Source: BOG-908 sp965199235 (lineage in GTDB: Bacteria; Pseudomonadota; Alphaproteobacteria; Acetobacterales; Acetobacteraceae). From it: a stretch of 64,000 bases of DNA. Below are positions 1-8,221 of the stretch, piece after piece; the first letter of the stretch is position 1; each line of letters starts with the position of its first letter. Location of the stretch: contig CBDAQU010000002.1 of the NCBI GenBank assembly GCA_965199235.1, positions 372,001 to 436,000 of the forward strand, written 5' to 3'. The translations under genes and the position numbers were made by a program. Under the pieces are notes generated by a model. The model did no database searches. It worked only from the letters and a program-made list of their open reading frames with translations, and was not told the DNA's origin.

Positions 1-1
1 G

Positions 2-556
2 CAGTGCGGCATGGGGCGCACCGGCACGCTGTTCGCCTACCAGCAGTCGGGGATCGAGCCGGACGTGCTGTCGGCCGCCAAGGGCATCGCCGGCGGGTTC
101 CCGATGGGCGCCATTCTGGCCCGCGAGGAGGTCGCGAAGACCCTGACCCCCGGCAGCCACGGCACCACCTTCGGCGGCAACCCTCTCGCCTGTGCCGCCG
201 CCAACGCGGTGCTGGACGTGCTTCTGGCACCCGGCTTCCTGGACACCGTCACTGAGCGCGGCCGTCAGCTGGAGGCTGGCCTGCGCGCGCTGGTGAAGGA
301 AATGCCCAGCGTGTTTTCCGGCGTGCGCGGCATCGGGTTGATGCTGGGCCTGCAATGCGCCGCCCGCAACACCGACGTGCAGGCCGCCTGCCTCGCCCAC
401 GGCCTGCTGACGGTCGCTGCCGGGGAAAACGTGCTCCGCGTGGTGCCGCCTCTGGTGATCGGCGCGGGCGACGTCGACGAGGGGCTGGCCAGGCTGCGCC
501 TGGCGGCGCAGCAGCTGGCGCCGGCCAGCCTTGTTCTGGAGGGTGCGCCACATTGA
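2..556 (+). CDS. argD: Acetylornithine aminotransferase, 3' part (5' end outside window)
   Basis: PLP-dependent class III aminotransferase of arginine biosynthesis (N-acetylglutamate semialdehyde to N-acetylornithine). The frame is open from base 2 and begins in the conserved QCGMGRTG stretch. The PLP-binding lysine is in SAAKGIAGGFPMGA, followed by the class III signature HGTTFGGNPLACAAA and the C-terminal RVVPPLVI. About 185 codons remain, so roughly the first half of a normal 390-residue ArgD is missing to the left. Its TGA overlaps the TTG start of argF, which makes an arginine operon with translational coupling. It could in principle be another class III aminotransferase (for example succinylornithine), but the argF neighbour supports ArgD. 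Confidence 0.93.
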   Translation, partial: QCGMGRTGTLFAYQQSGIEPDVLSAAKGIAGGFPMGAILAREEVAKTLTPGSHGTTFGGNPLACAAANAVLDVLLAPGFLDTVTERGRQLEAGLRALVKEMPSVFSGVRGIGLMLGLQCAARNTDVQAACLAHGLLTVAAGENVLRVVPPLVIGAGDVDEGLARLRLAAQQLAPASLVLEGAPH

Positions 557-1491
557 ACGCCGATGCCGTCCCCGGCGCCGGTCTTTCAACCAAGCCGCGC
601 CACTTCCTGGAACTGGCGGAACTCGACACCGCGACCCTTCGCGGCATCCTGGAGCTGGCAGCCGCTTTCAAGCGCGGCGCAAGGCCGCCGCCCGTGCTGG
701 CCGGCAAGACCCTCGCCATGCTGTTCGAGCACCCGTCGACCCGCACGCGAGTCAGTTTCGAAGTGGCGATGCGCCAGCTTGGCGGGCACTGCACGGTGCT
801 CTCCGGCCACGAGCTGCAGCTCGGCCGCGGCGAGACCATTGCCGATACGGCCCGCGTGCTGTCGCGCTACGTGGACGCCATCATGCTGCGCACCGATCGC
901 GTCGCAAAGCTGGAGGAGATGGCCGAGCACGCCACCGTGCCGGTGATCAACGGCCTGACGGCGGCAAGCCACCCCTGCCAGCTGATGGCCGACGTGCTGA
1001 CGTTCGAGGAGCATCGCGGACCGATCGAGGGCCAAGTGGTCGCGTGGTGCGGGGACGGCAACAACGTGGCGCGCACCTGGGTGCAGGCGGCGGTGCGCTT
1101 CGGCTTCTCGCTCCGCCTGGCCTCGCCTGCGGGCTGCGAGATACCTGCCAACCTGCTGGATTGGGCCAAGCGCGAGGGCGGCGACGTCGCGGCCCTGCGC
1201 GACCCGGCACAGGCGGTTCAAGGCGCCCGCGCGGTCGTCACCGATTGCTGGGTCAGCATGGGGGACGACCCGGCGCGCAAGGCGCAGAAAACGCTCGCTC
1301 CCTACGCGGTGACCGGGGCGCTGATGCAGCGTGCCGCACCCGACGCGCTGTTCATGCATTGCCTGCCCGCCCATCGCGGCGAGGAGGTGGAGACGGCGGT
1401 GATCGACGGCCCGCAATCGGTGGTGTTCGACGAGGCCGGCAACCGTCTGCACGCGCAAAAAGGAATACTGGCTTGGGCGCTGAGCAGGTGA
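553..1491 (+). CDS. argF: Ornithine carbamoyltransferase
   Basis: Converts ornithine and carbamoyl phosphate to citrulline in the cytoplasm. About 312 residues, normal for the family. Visible motifs are the carbamoyl-phosphate site STRTR (about residue 57), HPCQ (about residue 139) and the ornithine-side HCLPAHRGEE (about residue 270). The start chosen is TTG at 553, which shares four bases with the argD stop (TTGA) and has GGAGG about 10 bases upstream; no ATG fits because an upstream extension would lie inside argD. A palindromic repeat follows the stop. Confidence 0.95.
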   Translation: MNADAVPGAGLSTKPRHFLELAELDTATLRGILELAAAFKRGARPPPVLAGKTLAMLFEHPSTRTRVSFEVAMRQLGGHCTVLSGHELQLGRGETIADTARVLSRYVDAIMLRTDRVAKLEEMAEHATVPVINGLTAASHPCQLMADVLTFEEHRGPIEGQVVAWCGDGNNVARTWVQAAVRFGFSLRLASPAGCEIPANLLDWAKREGGDVAALRDPAQAVQGARAVVTDCWVSMGDDPARKAQKTLAPYAVTGALMQRAAPDALFMHCLPAHRGEEVETAVIDGPQSVVFDEAGNRLHAQKGILAWALSR

Positions 1492-1547
1492 TCGCAAGGC
1501 GGTCACGTCTATAGCGAGAGTACAGACTGTTCCCAGCCGCACCGATC

Positions 1548-1602
1548 CTAGACCGGTTTCACGTCGGCCTACTCGCGGACACTCTGCGTGAAACCGGTCT
1601 AG
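1548..1602. repeat. Dispersed 55-bp palindromic repeat, copy 1
   Basis: Perfect 16-base inverted arms (ctagaccggtttcacg at 1548-1563 and its complement at 1587-1602) flank a 23-base loop. A second copy at 25866-25920 shares the arms with few changes and also much of the loop (cggacactctg), so this is a repeat family and not just a terminator hairpin. It lies between argF and ppx and may also act as a transcription stop, although no T-run follows. Confidence 0.85.
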
Positions 1603-1659
1603 GTCGTCCAGCGACCCGGGAGATAGCGGCAACCCTCGAGTTCGTTATGATGTTACGGC

Positions 1660-3150
1660 GTGTCTATGCCCCTTGCTCCAGACCTGCCTCGCTCCGCCGT
1701 GGTCGATCTCGGCTCCAACTCCGTGCGCCTCGTCGTGTTCGAGGGGGAGGGACACAATCCGGCCGCGATCTTCAACGAAAAGGCGGTGCTTCGCCTCGGC
1801 CGCGGGCTGCAGCAGACCGGGCGCCTCAACGAGGACGGGCTGGCCGGCGCGCTGACCGTCATGGCCCGCTACGCCGCCATCGCGCGGGCGATGCGGGCCG
1901 AGCCGTTCGAGGTGCTGGCGACTGCGGCGGTGCGCGATGCCAGCAACGGCGCCGATTTCGTGGCCGCCCTGCAGGCCAGCCTGCCCGGCGTGCCGGTCCG
2001 GGTGCTGAGCGGGGAGCAGGAGGCGGGGCTGTCGGCCGGCGGCCTGCTCTGCGGCATCCCCGACGCGCATGGCATGCTGGCCGACATAGGCGGCGGCTCG
2101 CTGGAGGTGGTGCAGCTTGCCGGCGGGCGGGTGCAGCACGCGCAGACGCTGAAGCTCGGGGTGATCCGGCTGTCCGAGCGCGCAGGCGGCGACGTGGTGC
2201 GAGCCCGCGCGATCGCCGAGGAGACGCTGGCCGGCGTGGCCTGGCTGGGCGCGGGAGAAGGGCGCGACCTCTACCTCGTGGGTGGCGCCTGGCGCGCGCT
2301 CGCCCGCATCCACATGGAACAGACCGGCTACCCGCTCGCCATCGTGCACCACTACACGATCGGGCGCGAGGAGGCCCGCGACCTGTGCGGCGTGATCGGT
2401 GCGGCAAGCCGGCGCACCCTGGAGCGCATGCCCGGCGTCTCCCGCCGACGGGTGGACGACATGCCGTTCGCCGCCGTGGTGCTGCGCCGGTTGCTGCGGG
2501 CCACCGGCGCCAGGCGCGTCGTGTTCTCGGCCAACGGGCTGCGCGAGGGCTGGTTCATGCAGAACGTGGCGAGCGAGGCGGCACGCGCCGAAGAACCGGT
2601 GCTGGCCGCCTCGCGCGACCTCGCACTCCGCTACGGGCGCAGCGAAGGCCTGCCGCCCGCCCTGGTGCGGTGGACCGCAGCGCTGTTCGACGAGGGCGCG
2701 GAGGGCACGAAGCTGCGCGAGGCGGCGTGCTGGATGAGCGACATCGGCAGCCAGGACCACCCGGAATACCGCTCCGAACAGGCGTTCTTCCGCGTGCTCC
2801 GCCTGCCCGGCGTGGCGCTGGACCACCATGCGCGCGCCTTTCTGGCGATGACGGTGGCGCTGCGCTACGAGGCCGAGCCGGACACCCCCTACCTGAACGC
2901 GGCGCGCATGCTGCTGGACATGAGCACGCTGCAGCGCGCCGAGATCCTCGGGACCGGCCTTCGCCTGGCCTACACCCTGTCTGGCAGCACGCCCGAACTG
3001 CTGGCCGGCACGTCGTTGCTGCGCGAGCCGGGCCGTCTGACATTGCGCCTGACCCAAGGCGTCGGCGTGTTTGCCGGTGAGAGCGTGACGCGGCGGCTGG
3101 AGCGGCTGGGCCAGGCGCTAGGCGTGGAAGCGACGACCGAGATGGCTTGA
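1660..3150 (+). CDS. ppx: Exopolyphosphatase / guanosine pentaphosphate phosphohydrolase (Ppx/GppA)
   Basis: Cytoplasmic phosphatase that shortens polyphosphate and/or hydrolyses pppGpp. The actin-like ATPase fold is marked by VVDLGSNSVRLVVFEGEG near residue 15 and the glycine-rich DIGGGSLE near residue 145. The C-terminal part (about 315-496) carries an HD-like helical region with DHHARAF. 496 residues, typical of alphaproteobacterial Ppx. GTG at 1660 or ATG at 1666 are both possible starts with weak ribosome-binding sites. Its TGA overlaps the TTG start of the next gene (TTGA), so the two are probably co-translated. Confidence 0.9.
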   Translation: MSMPLAPDLPRSAVVDLGSNSVRLVVFEGEGHNPAAIFNEKAVLRLGRGLQQTGRLNEDGLAGALTVMARYAAIARAMRAEPFEVLATAAVRDASNGADFVAALQASLPGVPVRVLSGEQEAGLSAGGLLCGIPDAHGMLADIGGGSLEVVQLAGGRVQHAQTLKLGVIRLSERAGGDVVRARAIAEETLAGVAWLGAGEGRDLYLVGGAWRALARIHMEQTGYPLAIVHHYTIGREEARDLCGVIGAASRRTLERMPGVSRRRVDDMPFAAVVLRRLLRATGARRVVFSANGLREGWFMQNVASEAARAEEPVLAASRDLALRYGRSEGLPPALVRWTAALFDEGAEGTKLREAACWMSDIGSQDHPEYRSEQAFFRVLRLPGVALDHHARAFLAMTVALRYEAEPDTPYLNAARMLLDMSTLQRAEILGTGLRLAYTLSGSTPELLAGTSLLREPGRLTLRLTQGVGVFAGESVTRRLERLGQALGVEATTEMA

Positions 3151-3755
3151 GGACGCCAGCTGCGCTCTCCGATCCCGTCGAGGCAGCCCGGCGGCGATCG
3201 ATGCTCCGGCTGCCGCACATGGCGCTGCTCGCGGCCTACGTGCGCACGCTCGACGGCACGGGGCGCGGCTGCGTGCCCGACTTCGATCCGCTCGACGGCG
3301 GCGTGCAGGCGCGGCTCCTGCTGCTGCTGGAAAAGCCCGGACCAGGGCTGCATTCGGGGTTCATCTCGCGCGACAACGACACGCCGACGGCGGCCAGGAT
3401 ACGCGACGGGATGGCGCAGGCCGGCGTGCCGCGCGCGCAAACCATCATCTGGAACGCGGTGCCTTGGTGGAACGGCACCACGGCGGTTCGCGCGGCCGAC
3501 AGGCAGGTCGGCCTCGCCGCGCTGGAACGCTTGCTGAGCTTGCTGCCCAGCCTGTGCTGCGCCGTTCTGGCCGGGAAGACGGCGCAGGGTGCAAGCGAGG
3601 TGTTGACCGGCCTGGGCCTGCCGATTTTCAACTGCGTCCACCCCTCGCCCAACGCCAGGGCAGGCCCCGCCAGCAGTGCCGCCTGGAAAAACCTGCCCTC
3701 GATATGGCGATCCGCCTGGGTCAGCGCGGCACCGGTGCCCGACACTCAACCGTGA
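3147..3755 (+). CDS. Uracil-DNA glycosylase family protein
   Basis: About 202 residues. The pattern LLLLEKPGPG, then SRDNDTPTA, TIIWNAVPWW and a C-terminal HPSPNA matches the UDG-like fold; the HPSP box corresponds to the second active-site motif. Expected role is recognition or excision of damaged bases, but divergent members may have other nucleic-acid roles. The TTG start at 3147 overlaps the ppx stop by four bases; an internal ATG at 3201 would give a 184-residue protein that begins closer to the conserved core. The upstream 18 residues are weakly supported. Confidence 0.75.
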   Translation: MRTPAALSDPVEAARRRSMLRLPHMALLAAYVRTLDGTGRGCVPDFDPLDGGVQARLLLLLEKPGPGLHSGFISRDNDTPTAARIRDGMAQAGVPRAQTIIWNAVPWWNGTTAVRAADRQVGLAALERLLSLLPSLCCAVLAGKTAQGASEVLTGLGLPIFNCVHPSPNARAGPASSAAWKNLPSIWRSAWVSAAPVPDTQP

Positions 3756-3811
3756 AGCGAACCGTGCCGGGTGTTCTGAGTAGTTGGTCAACAAGCCTTT
3801 GGGGAGTTCGA

Positions 3812-5401
3812 ATGCGTTCAGCAGTCGTTTGCGCCGCAGCCATGACGGTTGCGTCCGCGTCACTCCCGGCCATGGCGGGGGAGAGTTCGGCCGATTGGAC
3901 CAGCGCGGGCAACGGGCCGTCCAACACGCGGGCGGCGCCGACCGAGCACATCATCGGCAGGGCCAACGTCGCCTCGCTCACGCCGCTCTGGACGCTGAAG
4001 ACGACCGGCGACGTGCCCGACACGCCCACGATCGAGGGCAGCGCGGCCTACGTCACCGATAACGGCGGATCGATCTGGCGGCTGGATGCCGGGACCGGCG
4101 CGGTTGTCTGGCACGTCAAACTGCCGGCGATCAGCGGCAACGCGATGTCAACCGCCCGCACCAGCCCGGCCATCGGGCCGGCGACGATCCTGATCGGCGA
4201 CCAGGCATCGGCCACCGTCTATGCGATCGACAAGACGAACGGCGAGCTGGTCTGGCGCACGAAACTGGACACCGCGCGCGGCGCCATCATCACGTCCTCC
4301 CCGGTCATCGTCGGCGGCCGCGTGATCGTCGGCGTGGCATCGAACCAGGAGGAGCTCGCCGCGACGGTGAAGGGGTTCGTGCCTGATTTCCGCGGATCGG
4401 TGGCCGCACTCGACCTGGCAACCGGCAAGATGCTCTGGCAGACCTACACGGTGCCCATGGGCTTCTCCGGCGGGGCAGTCTGGGGCAGCAACCTGGCGGT
4501 CGATCGCAGCCGGCATGCGGTGTTCGCCGGCACCGGCGACAACTATTCGGTTCCCGCCGCGGTGGCCGCTTGCCAGACCACGGCGCCGGACGGCGCGGCG
4601 CAGGATGCGTGCCTGCCGGGCGAGGACCACATCGACAGCGTGCTCTCGCTCGACATCATGACCGGCATGGTGAACTGGAGCCGGCGGATGACCACGCTGG
4701 ACACCTGGACGGTCTCCTGCCTGGCGAGCAGCAAGCGCGCGGCGACGCCGTGCCCGCAGCCAGCCGGGCTCGACTACGATTTCGGATCGGCGCCCAACCT
4801 GTTCCGCACCTCCGCCGCGGCCGGCTCACGCGAGCTGGTGGGCGCGGGACAGAAGAGCGGCGTTTATTGGGCGCTGGACCGCGACACCGGCACGACCGTC
4901 TGGGCGACGCAGGTGAACCCCGGCGGCACCCGCGGCGGTATCCAGTGGGGGTCGGCGGTGGGCGAAGGGCGCATCTACGTGTCCGCGTCGAACTCCGACT
5001 ACATCTATTCGGGCATCCTCGGCTCGAAGACGATCACCAACGGCGGGTTCTGGTCCGCGCTGAACGCCGATACGGGAGCGATCGTCTGGCAGACCGCGAC
5101 CGATGCCAGGCAGCCGCCGTCTGCCACCCATGCCAGCCGCTCCATCAAGCCGCCACCGGGAGCGTTCGCCCGCACCGAAGGCGCCGTCAGCGTGGCGAAC
5201 GGCGTGATGTACGGCAGCGACGAGGCCGGCAATTTCGTCGGGCTGGATTCGGCGACGGGCGCCAAGCTGTGGAGCTTTGCGGCGGGCGGCGCCGCGGTCG
5301 ATGCGCCCTCGGTGGTCAACGGCGTGCTGTACTGGGGCGACGGCTACGGCGACATCGGGCGTGCGAAAAGCATGCTCTACGCGTTCGGTCTGCCCAGGTA
5401 G
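3812..5401 (+). CDS. Exported PQQ-type beta-propeller protein (polyvinyl-alcohol-dehydrogenase-like)
   Basis: 529 residues with a signal peptide ending near AMA|GE (residue 22), so periplasmic. At least seven tryptophan-docking repeats are visible, each ending in a variant of DxxTGxxxW (WRLDAGTGAVVW, YAIDKTNGELVW, AALDLATGKMLW, WALDRDTGTTVW, SALNADTGAIVW, VGLDSATGAKLW), the hallmark of eight-bladed quinoprotein propellers. It lacks a cytochrome c CxxCH motif, unlike the classic polyvinyl alcohol dehydrogenase. The start is ATG 3812 with GGGGAG at 3801. It could be a quinoprotein dehydrogenase or a non-enzymatic propeller; substrate unknown. It converges on ppdK. Confidence 0.75.
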   Translation: MRSAVVCAAAMTVASASLPAMAGESSADWTSAGNGPSNTRAAPTEHIIGRANVASLTPLWTLKTTGDVPDTPTIEGSAAYVTDNGGSIWRLDAGTGAVVWHVKLPAISGNAMSTARTSPAIGPATILIGDQASATVYAIDKTNGELVWRTKLDTARGAIITSSPVIVGGRVIVGVASNQEELAATVKGFVPDFRGSVAALDLATGKMLWQTYTVPMGFSGGAVWGSNLAVDRSRHAVFAGTGDNYSVPAAVAACQTTAPDGAAQDACLPGEDHIDSVLSLDIMTGMVNWSRRMTTLDTWTVSCLASSKRAATPCPQPAGLDYDFGSAPNLFRTSAAAGSRELVGAGQKSGVYWALDRDTGTTVWATQVNPGGTRGGIQWGSAVGEGRIYVSASNSDYIYSGILGSKTITNGGFWSALNADTGAIVWQTATDARQPPSATHASRSIKPPPGAFARTEGAVSVANGVMYGSDEAGNFVGLDSATGAKLWSFAAGGAAVDAPSVVNGVLYWGDGYGDIGRAKSMLYAFGLPR

Positions 5402-5461
5402 CGCGCGGGTCTGCCGACCATCGATGCCGCCGGCCAGATCCTTGATGACCGTCCACCGACA

Positions 5462-8131
5462 TCAGGCCGTCTTGTCGGCTGCGACCCCCAAGGCCGCCTG
5501 CGCCGCGGCCAGCCGCGCCACCGGCACCCGGTAGGGGGAACAACTGACGTAGTCGAGCCCGACCTCCTCGCAGAACGCAATGCTGGCAGGGTCGCCGCCG
5601 TGCTCGCCGCAGATGCCGAGCTTGATGCTGTTCCTGGTGCGCCGTCCGCGTTCGGCCGCGATCCGCACCAGGGCGCCCACGCCCTCTATGTCGATGGAGA
5701 CAAAAGGGTCTTTCGGCAGGATGCCGGCTTCGACGTAGTGCGGCAGGAATTTTCCGGCGTCGTCGCGCGACAGGCCGAAGGTGGTCTGTGTCAGGTCGTT
5801 GGTGCCGAAGCTGAAGAAGTCCGCCACCTCGGCGATCTTGTCCGCGGTCAGTGCCGCGCGCGGCAGCTCGATCATCGTGCCCACCAGGTATTCGATGGGC
5901 TTGCCGGCGTGGTCCAGCACCTCCTTGGCCACACGGTCCACCTGGGCGCGCGTGATCTCCAGTTCGCGGCGCGTGCCGACCAGGGGGATCATGATCTCAG
6001 GCACCACCGGCTCGCCGGTTTCCTCGGCGATCGCCAGCGCCGCCTCGAAAATCGCGCGCGCCTGCATTTCATAGATCTCCGGATACGAGATGCCGAGCCG
6101 GCAGCCGCGATGGCCGAGCATCGGGTTCGCCTCGGCGAGTTCGGCCGCACGCCGGCGCATCTGCTCGACGTCCTGGCCGAGCGCGGTTGCCACGTCGGCG
6201 ATCTCCTGGTCGCCATGCGGCAGGAACTCGTGCAGCGGCGGGTCCAGCAGACGGATGGTGACCGGCAGGCCAGCCATGATGCGGAACAGCTCGACGAAGT
6301 CCTGGCGCTGGAACGGCAGCAGCTTTTCCAGCGCCACGCGGCGCCCGGCCTCGTCATGCGCCATGATCATCTGCCGCACGGCGCCGATCCGTTCGGGTGC
6401 GAAAAACATGTGTTCGGTGCGGCACAGGCCGATGCCCTCGGCACCGAACTTGCGGGCGGTTTCCGCATCCAGCGGCGTCTCCGCGTTGGTGCGGATCCTC
6501 AGGCGCCGCGACTGGTCGGCCCACTCCATCAGCGTGTTGAAATCCCCCGAAAGAGTAGGCTCCACCGTCGCCACAGTGCCCGCGAAAATCTCGCCGGTCG
6601 CACCGTCTATGGTGATCGTCTCGCCGCCGCGTATGGTCTTTCCGCCAGAGGACAGCGTGCGCGCGCCGTAATCGACGCTGACGCCGCCCGCACCGGCCAC
6701 GCAGGCGCGGCCCATGCCGCGCGCGACCACCGCGGCATGGCTGGTCATGCCGCCACGGGTGGTGAGGATGCCGCGGGCCGCGTGCATGCCGTGGATGTCT
6801 TCCGGGCTGGTCTCTATGCGCACCAGGATCACCGATTCGCCCTTGGCCGCGCGCGCCTCCGCGTCGTCCGCGCTGAACACCACGGCGCCCGACGCGGCAC
6901 CCGGGCTCGCCGGCAACCCCTTGCCGAACAGCGTGCGCGGCGCTTTCGGGTCCAGCGTCGGATGCAGGAGCTGGTCCAGCGCCTGCGCGTTCACCCGCAG
7001 CACGGCTTCCTGCACGGTGATCAGCTTGGCCTGCGCCATTTCGACCGCGATGCGGAGGCTCGCCGCGGCCGTTCGCTTGCCGGTCCGCGTCTGCAGCATG
7101 TACAGCGTGTTCTGCTGCACGGTGAACTCGATATCCTGCATGTCGTGGTAGTGGCGCTCCAGCGTCTCGCGCACCCGGCACAGATCGGCATAGGCGTCCG
7201 GCAGCGCGTCTTCCATCGAGACTTCGCCCGGCTTGGCGCCGGCCTTGGACAGCGGCTGCGGGGTGCGTATGCCGGCGACCACGTCCTCTCCCTGCGCGTT
7301 GACCAGGAATTCGCCGTAGAACACGTTTTCGCCGGTGGAAGGGTCGCGCGTGAAACACACGCCCGTTGCGCAGTCGGCGCCCATGTTGCCAAACACCATC
7401 GCCTGCACGTTCACCGCCGTGCCCCAGTCGGCGGGGATGTCGTGCAGCCGCCGATACGTGTTTGCGCGGGGGTTCATCCAGCTTCCGAACACCGCGCCGA
7501 TCGCGGCCCAAAGCTGGTCTTTCGGGGCCATCGGGAACGGATGGCCGGTCTCCTCCAGCACCAGTTCCTTGTATTCCTCCACGCAGCGCTGCCAGTCGCT
7601 CGGCTGCAGCGCGGTGTCCTCGACCACGCCGGCATCCATCTTGACGGTCTCGATGATCTCCTCGAAGCGATGGTGATCGACGCCCAGGACGACGCTGCCG
7701 AACATCTGGATGAAGCGCCTGAAACTGTCCCAGGCGAAGCGCGCGTCGCCGGACGTCTCGGCCAGGCCACGAACCGTCTCGTCGTTCAGACCAAGGTTGA
7801 GGACGGTGTCCATCATGCCAGGCATCGACACGCGCGCGCCGGAGCGCACGCTGACCAGCAACGGCGCGTGCGCGTCTCCGAACGACCGGCCCACCGCCTG
7901 TTCGATCCGGGCCAGCGCCTCGGTCACCTGCGCGTCCAGATCGGACGGGTAGTTTCGGTTGTTCCTGTAGAATTCGGTGCACAGCTCGGTGGTGATGGTG
8001 AATCCGGGCGGCACCGGCAGGTCGATGCTGGCCATCTCCGCCAGGTTGGCGCCCTTGCCACCGAGCAGGTTGCGCATGTCGGCGCGGCCTTCGTTGTGGC
8101 CGGCGCCGAAGCTGTAAACCCATTTCGTCAT
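5462..8131 (-). CDS. ppdK: Pyruvate, phosphate dikinase
   Basis: Interconverts pyruvate, ATP and phosphate with phosphoenolpyruvate, AMP and diphosphate. 889 residues, full length. Domain order is an N-terminal ATP-grasp nucleotide domain (residues 1 to about 340), a phosphohistidine swivel domain with catalytic His in GGMTSHAAVVARGMG (about residue 465), and a C-terminal PEP/pyruvate TIM barrel with the active-site Cys in LGICGEHGGDP (about residue 840) and IPLVGTRRE. Single gene on the minus strand, separated from glyS by a palindromic repeat. Confidence 0.97.
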   Translation of the reverse strand: MTKWVYSFGAGHNEGRADMRNLLGGKGANLAEMASIDLPVPPGFTITTELCTEFYRNNRNYPSDLDAQVTEALARIEQAVGRSFGDAHAPLLVSVRSGARVSMPGMMDTVLNLGLNDETVRGLAETSGDARFAWDSFRRFIQMFGSVVLGVDHHRFEEIIETVKMDAGVVEDTALQPSDWQRCVEEYKELVLEETGHPFPMAPKDQLWAAIGAVFGSWMNPRANTYRRLHDIPADWGTAVNVQAMVFGNMGADCATGVCFTRDPSTGENVFYGEFLVNAQGEDVVAGIRTPQPLSKAGAKPGEVSMEDALPDAYADLCRVRETLERHYHDMQDIEFTVQQNTLYMLQTRTGKRTAAASLRIAVEMAQAKLITVQEAVLRVNAQALDQLLHPTLDPKAPRTLFGKGLPASPGAASGAVVFSADDAEARAAKGESVILVRIETSPEDIHGMHAARGILTTRGGMTSHAAVVARGMGRACVAGAGGVSVDYGARTLSSGGKTIRGGETITIDGATGEIFAGTVATVEPTLSGDFNTLMEWADQSRRLRIRTNAETPLDAETARKFGAEGIGLCRTEHMFFAPERIGAVRQMIMAHDEAGRRVALEKLLPFQRQDFVELFRIMAGLPVTIRLLDPPLHEFLPHGDQEIADVATALGQDVEQMRRRAAELAEANPMLGHRGCRLGISYPEIYEMQARAIFEAALAIAEETGEPVVPEIMIPLVGTRRELEITRAQVDRVAKEVLDHAGKPIEYLVGTMIELPRAALTADKIAEVADFFSFGTNDLTQTTFGLSRDDAGKFLPHYVEAGILPKDPFVSIDIEGVGALVRIAAERGRRTRNSIKLGICGEHGGDPASIAFCEEVGLDYVSCSPYRVPVARLAAAQAALGVAADKTA

Positions 8132-8157
8132 CGTTTCGCTCCTGGCAGAAGGGAAGT

Positions 8158-8219
8158 AAGGCCAGGGCTTTGCCCTGGACCCACCAAAGGCCGGGGGCCT
8201 TTGGAAACCGGCTTTCTAG
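8158..8219. repeat. Intergenic double-hairpin repeat (REP-like), copy 1
   Basis: Two adjacent hairpins: ccagggc-ttt-gccctgg (8162-8178) and ccaaaggcc-ggg-ggcctttgg (8184-8204). The first hairpin and its flanks closely resemble the element at 50484-50580. It sits between glyS and ppdK and may form an mRNA 3'-end structure for glyS. Confidence 0.7.
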
Positions 8220-8221
8220 GA

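Noticed and set aside
1548..1602. Plain rho-independent terminator of argF
   Set aside because: No T-run, and a second copy with a conserved loop shows a repeat family.
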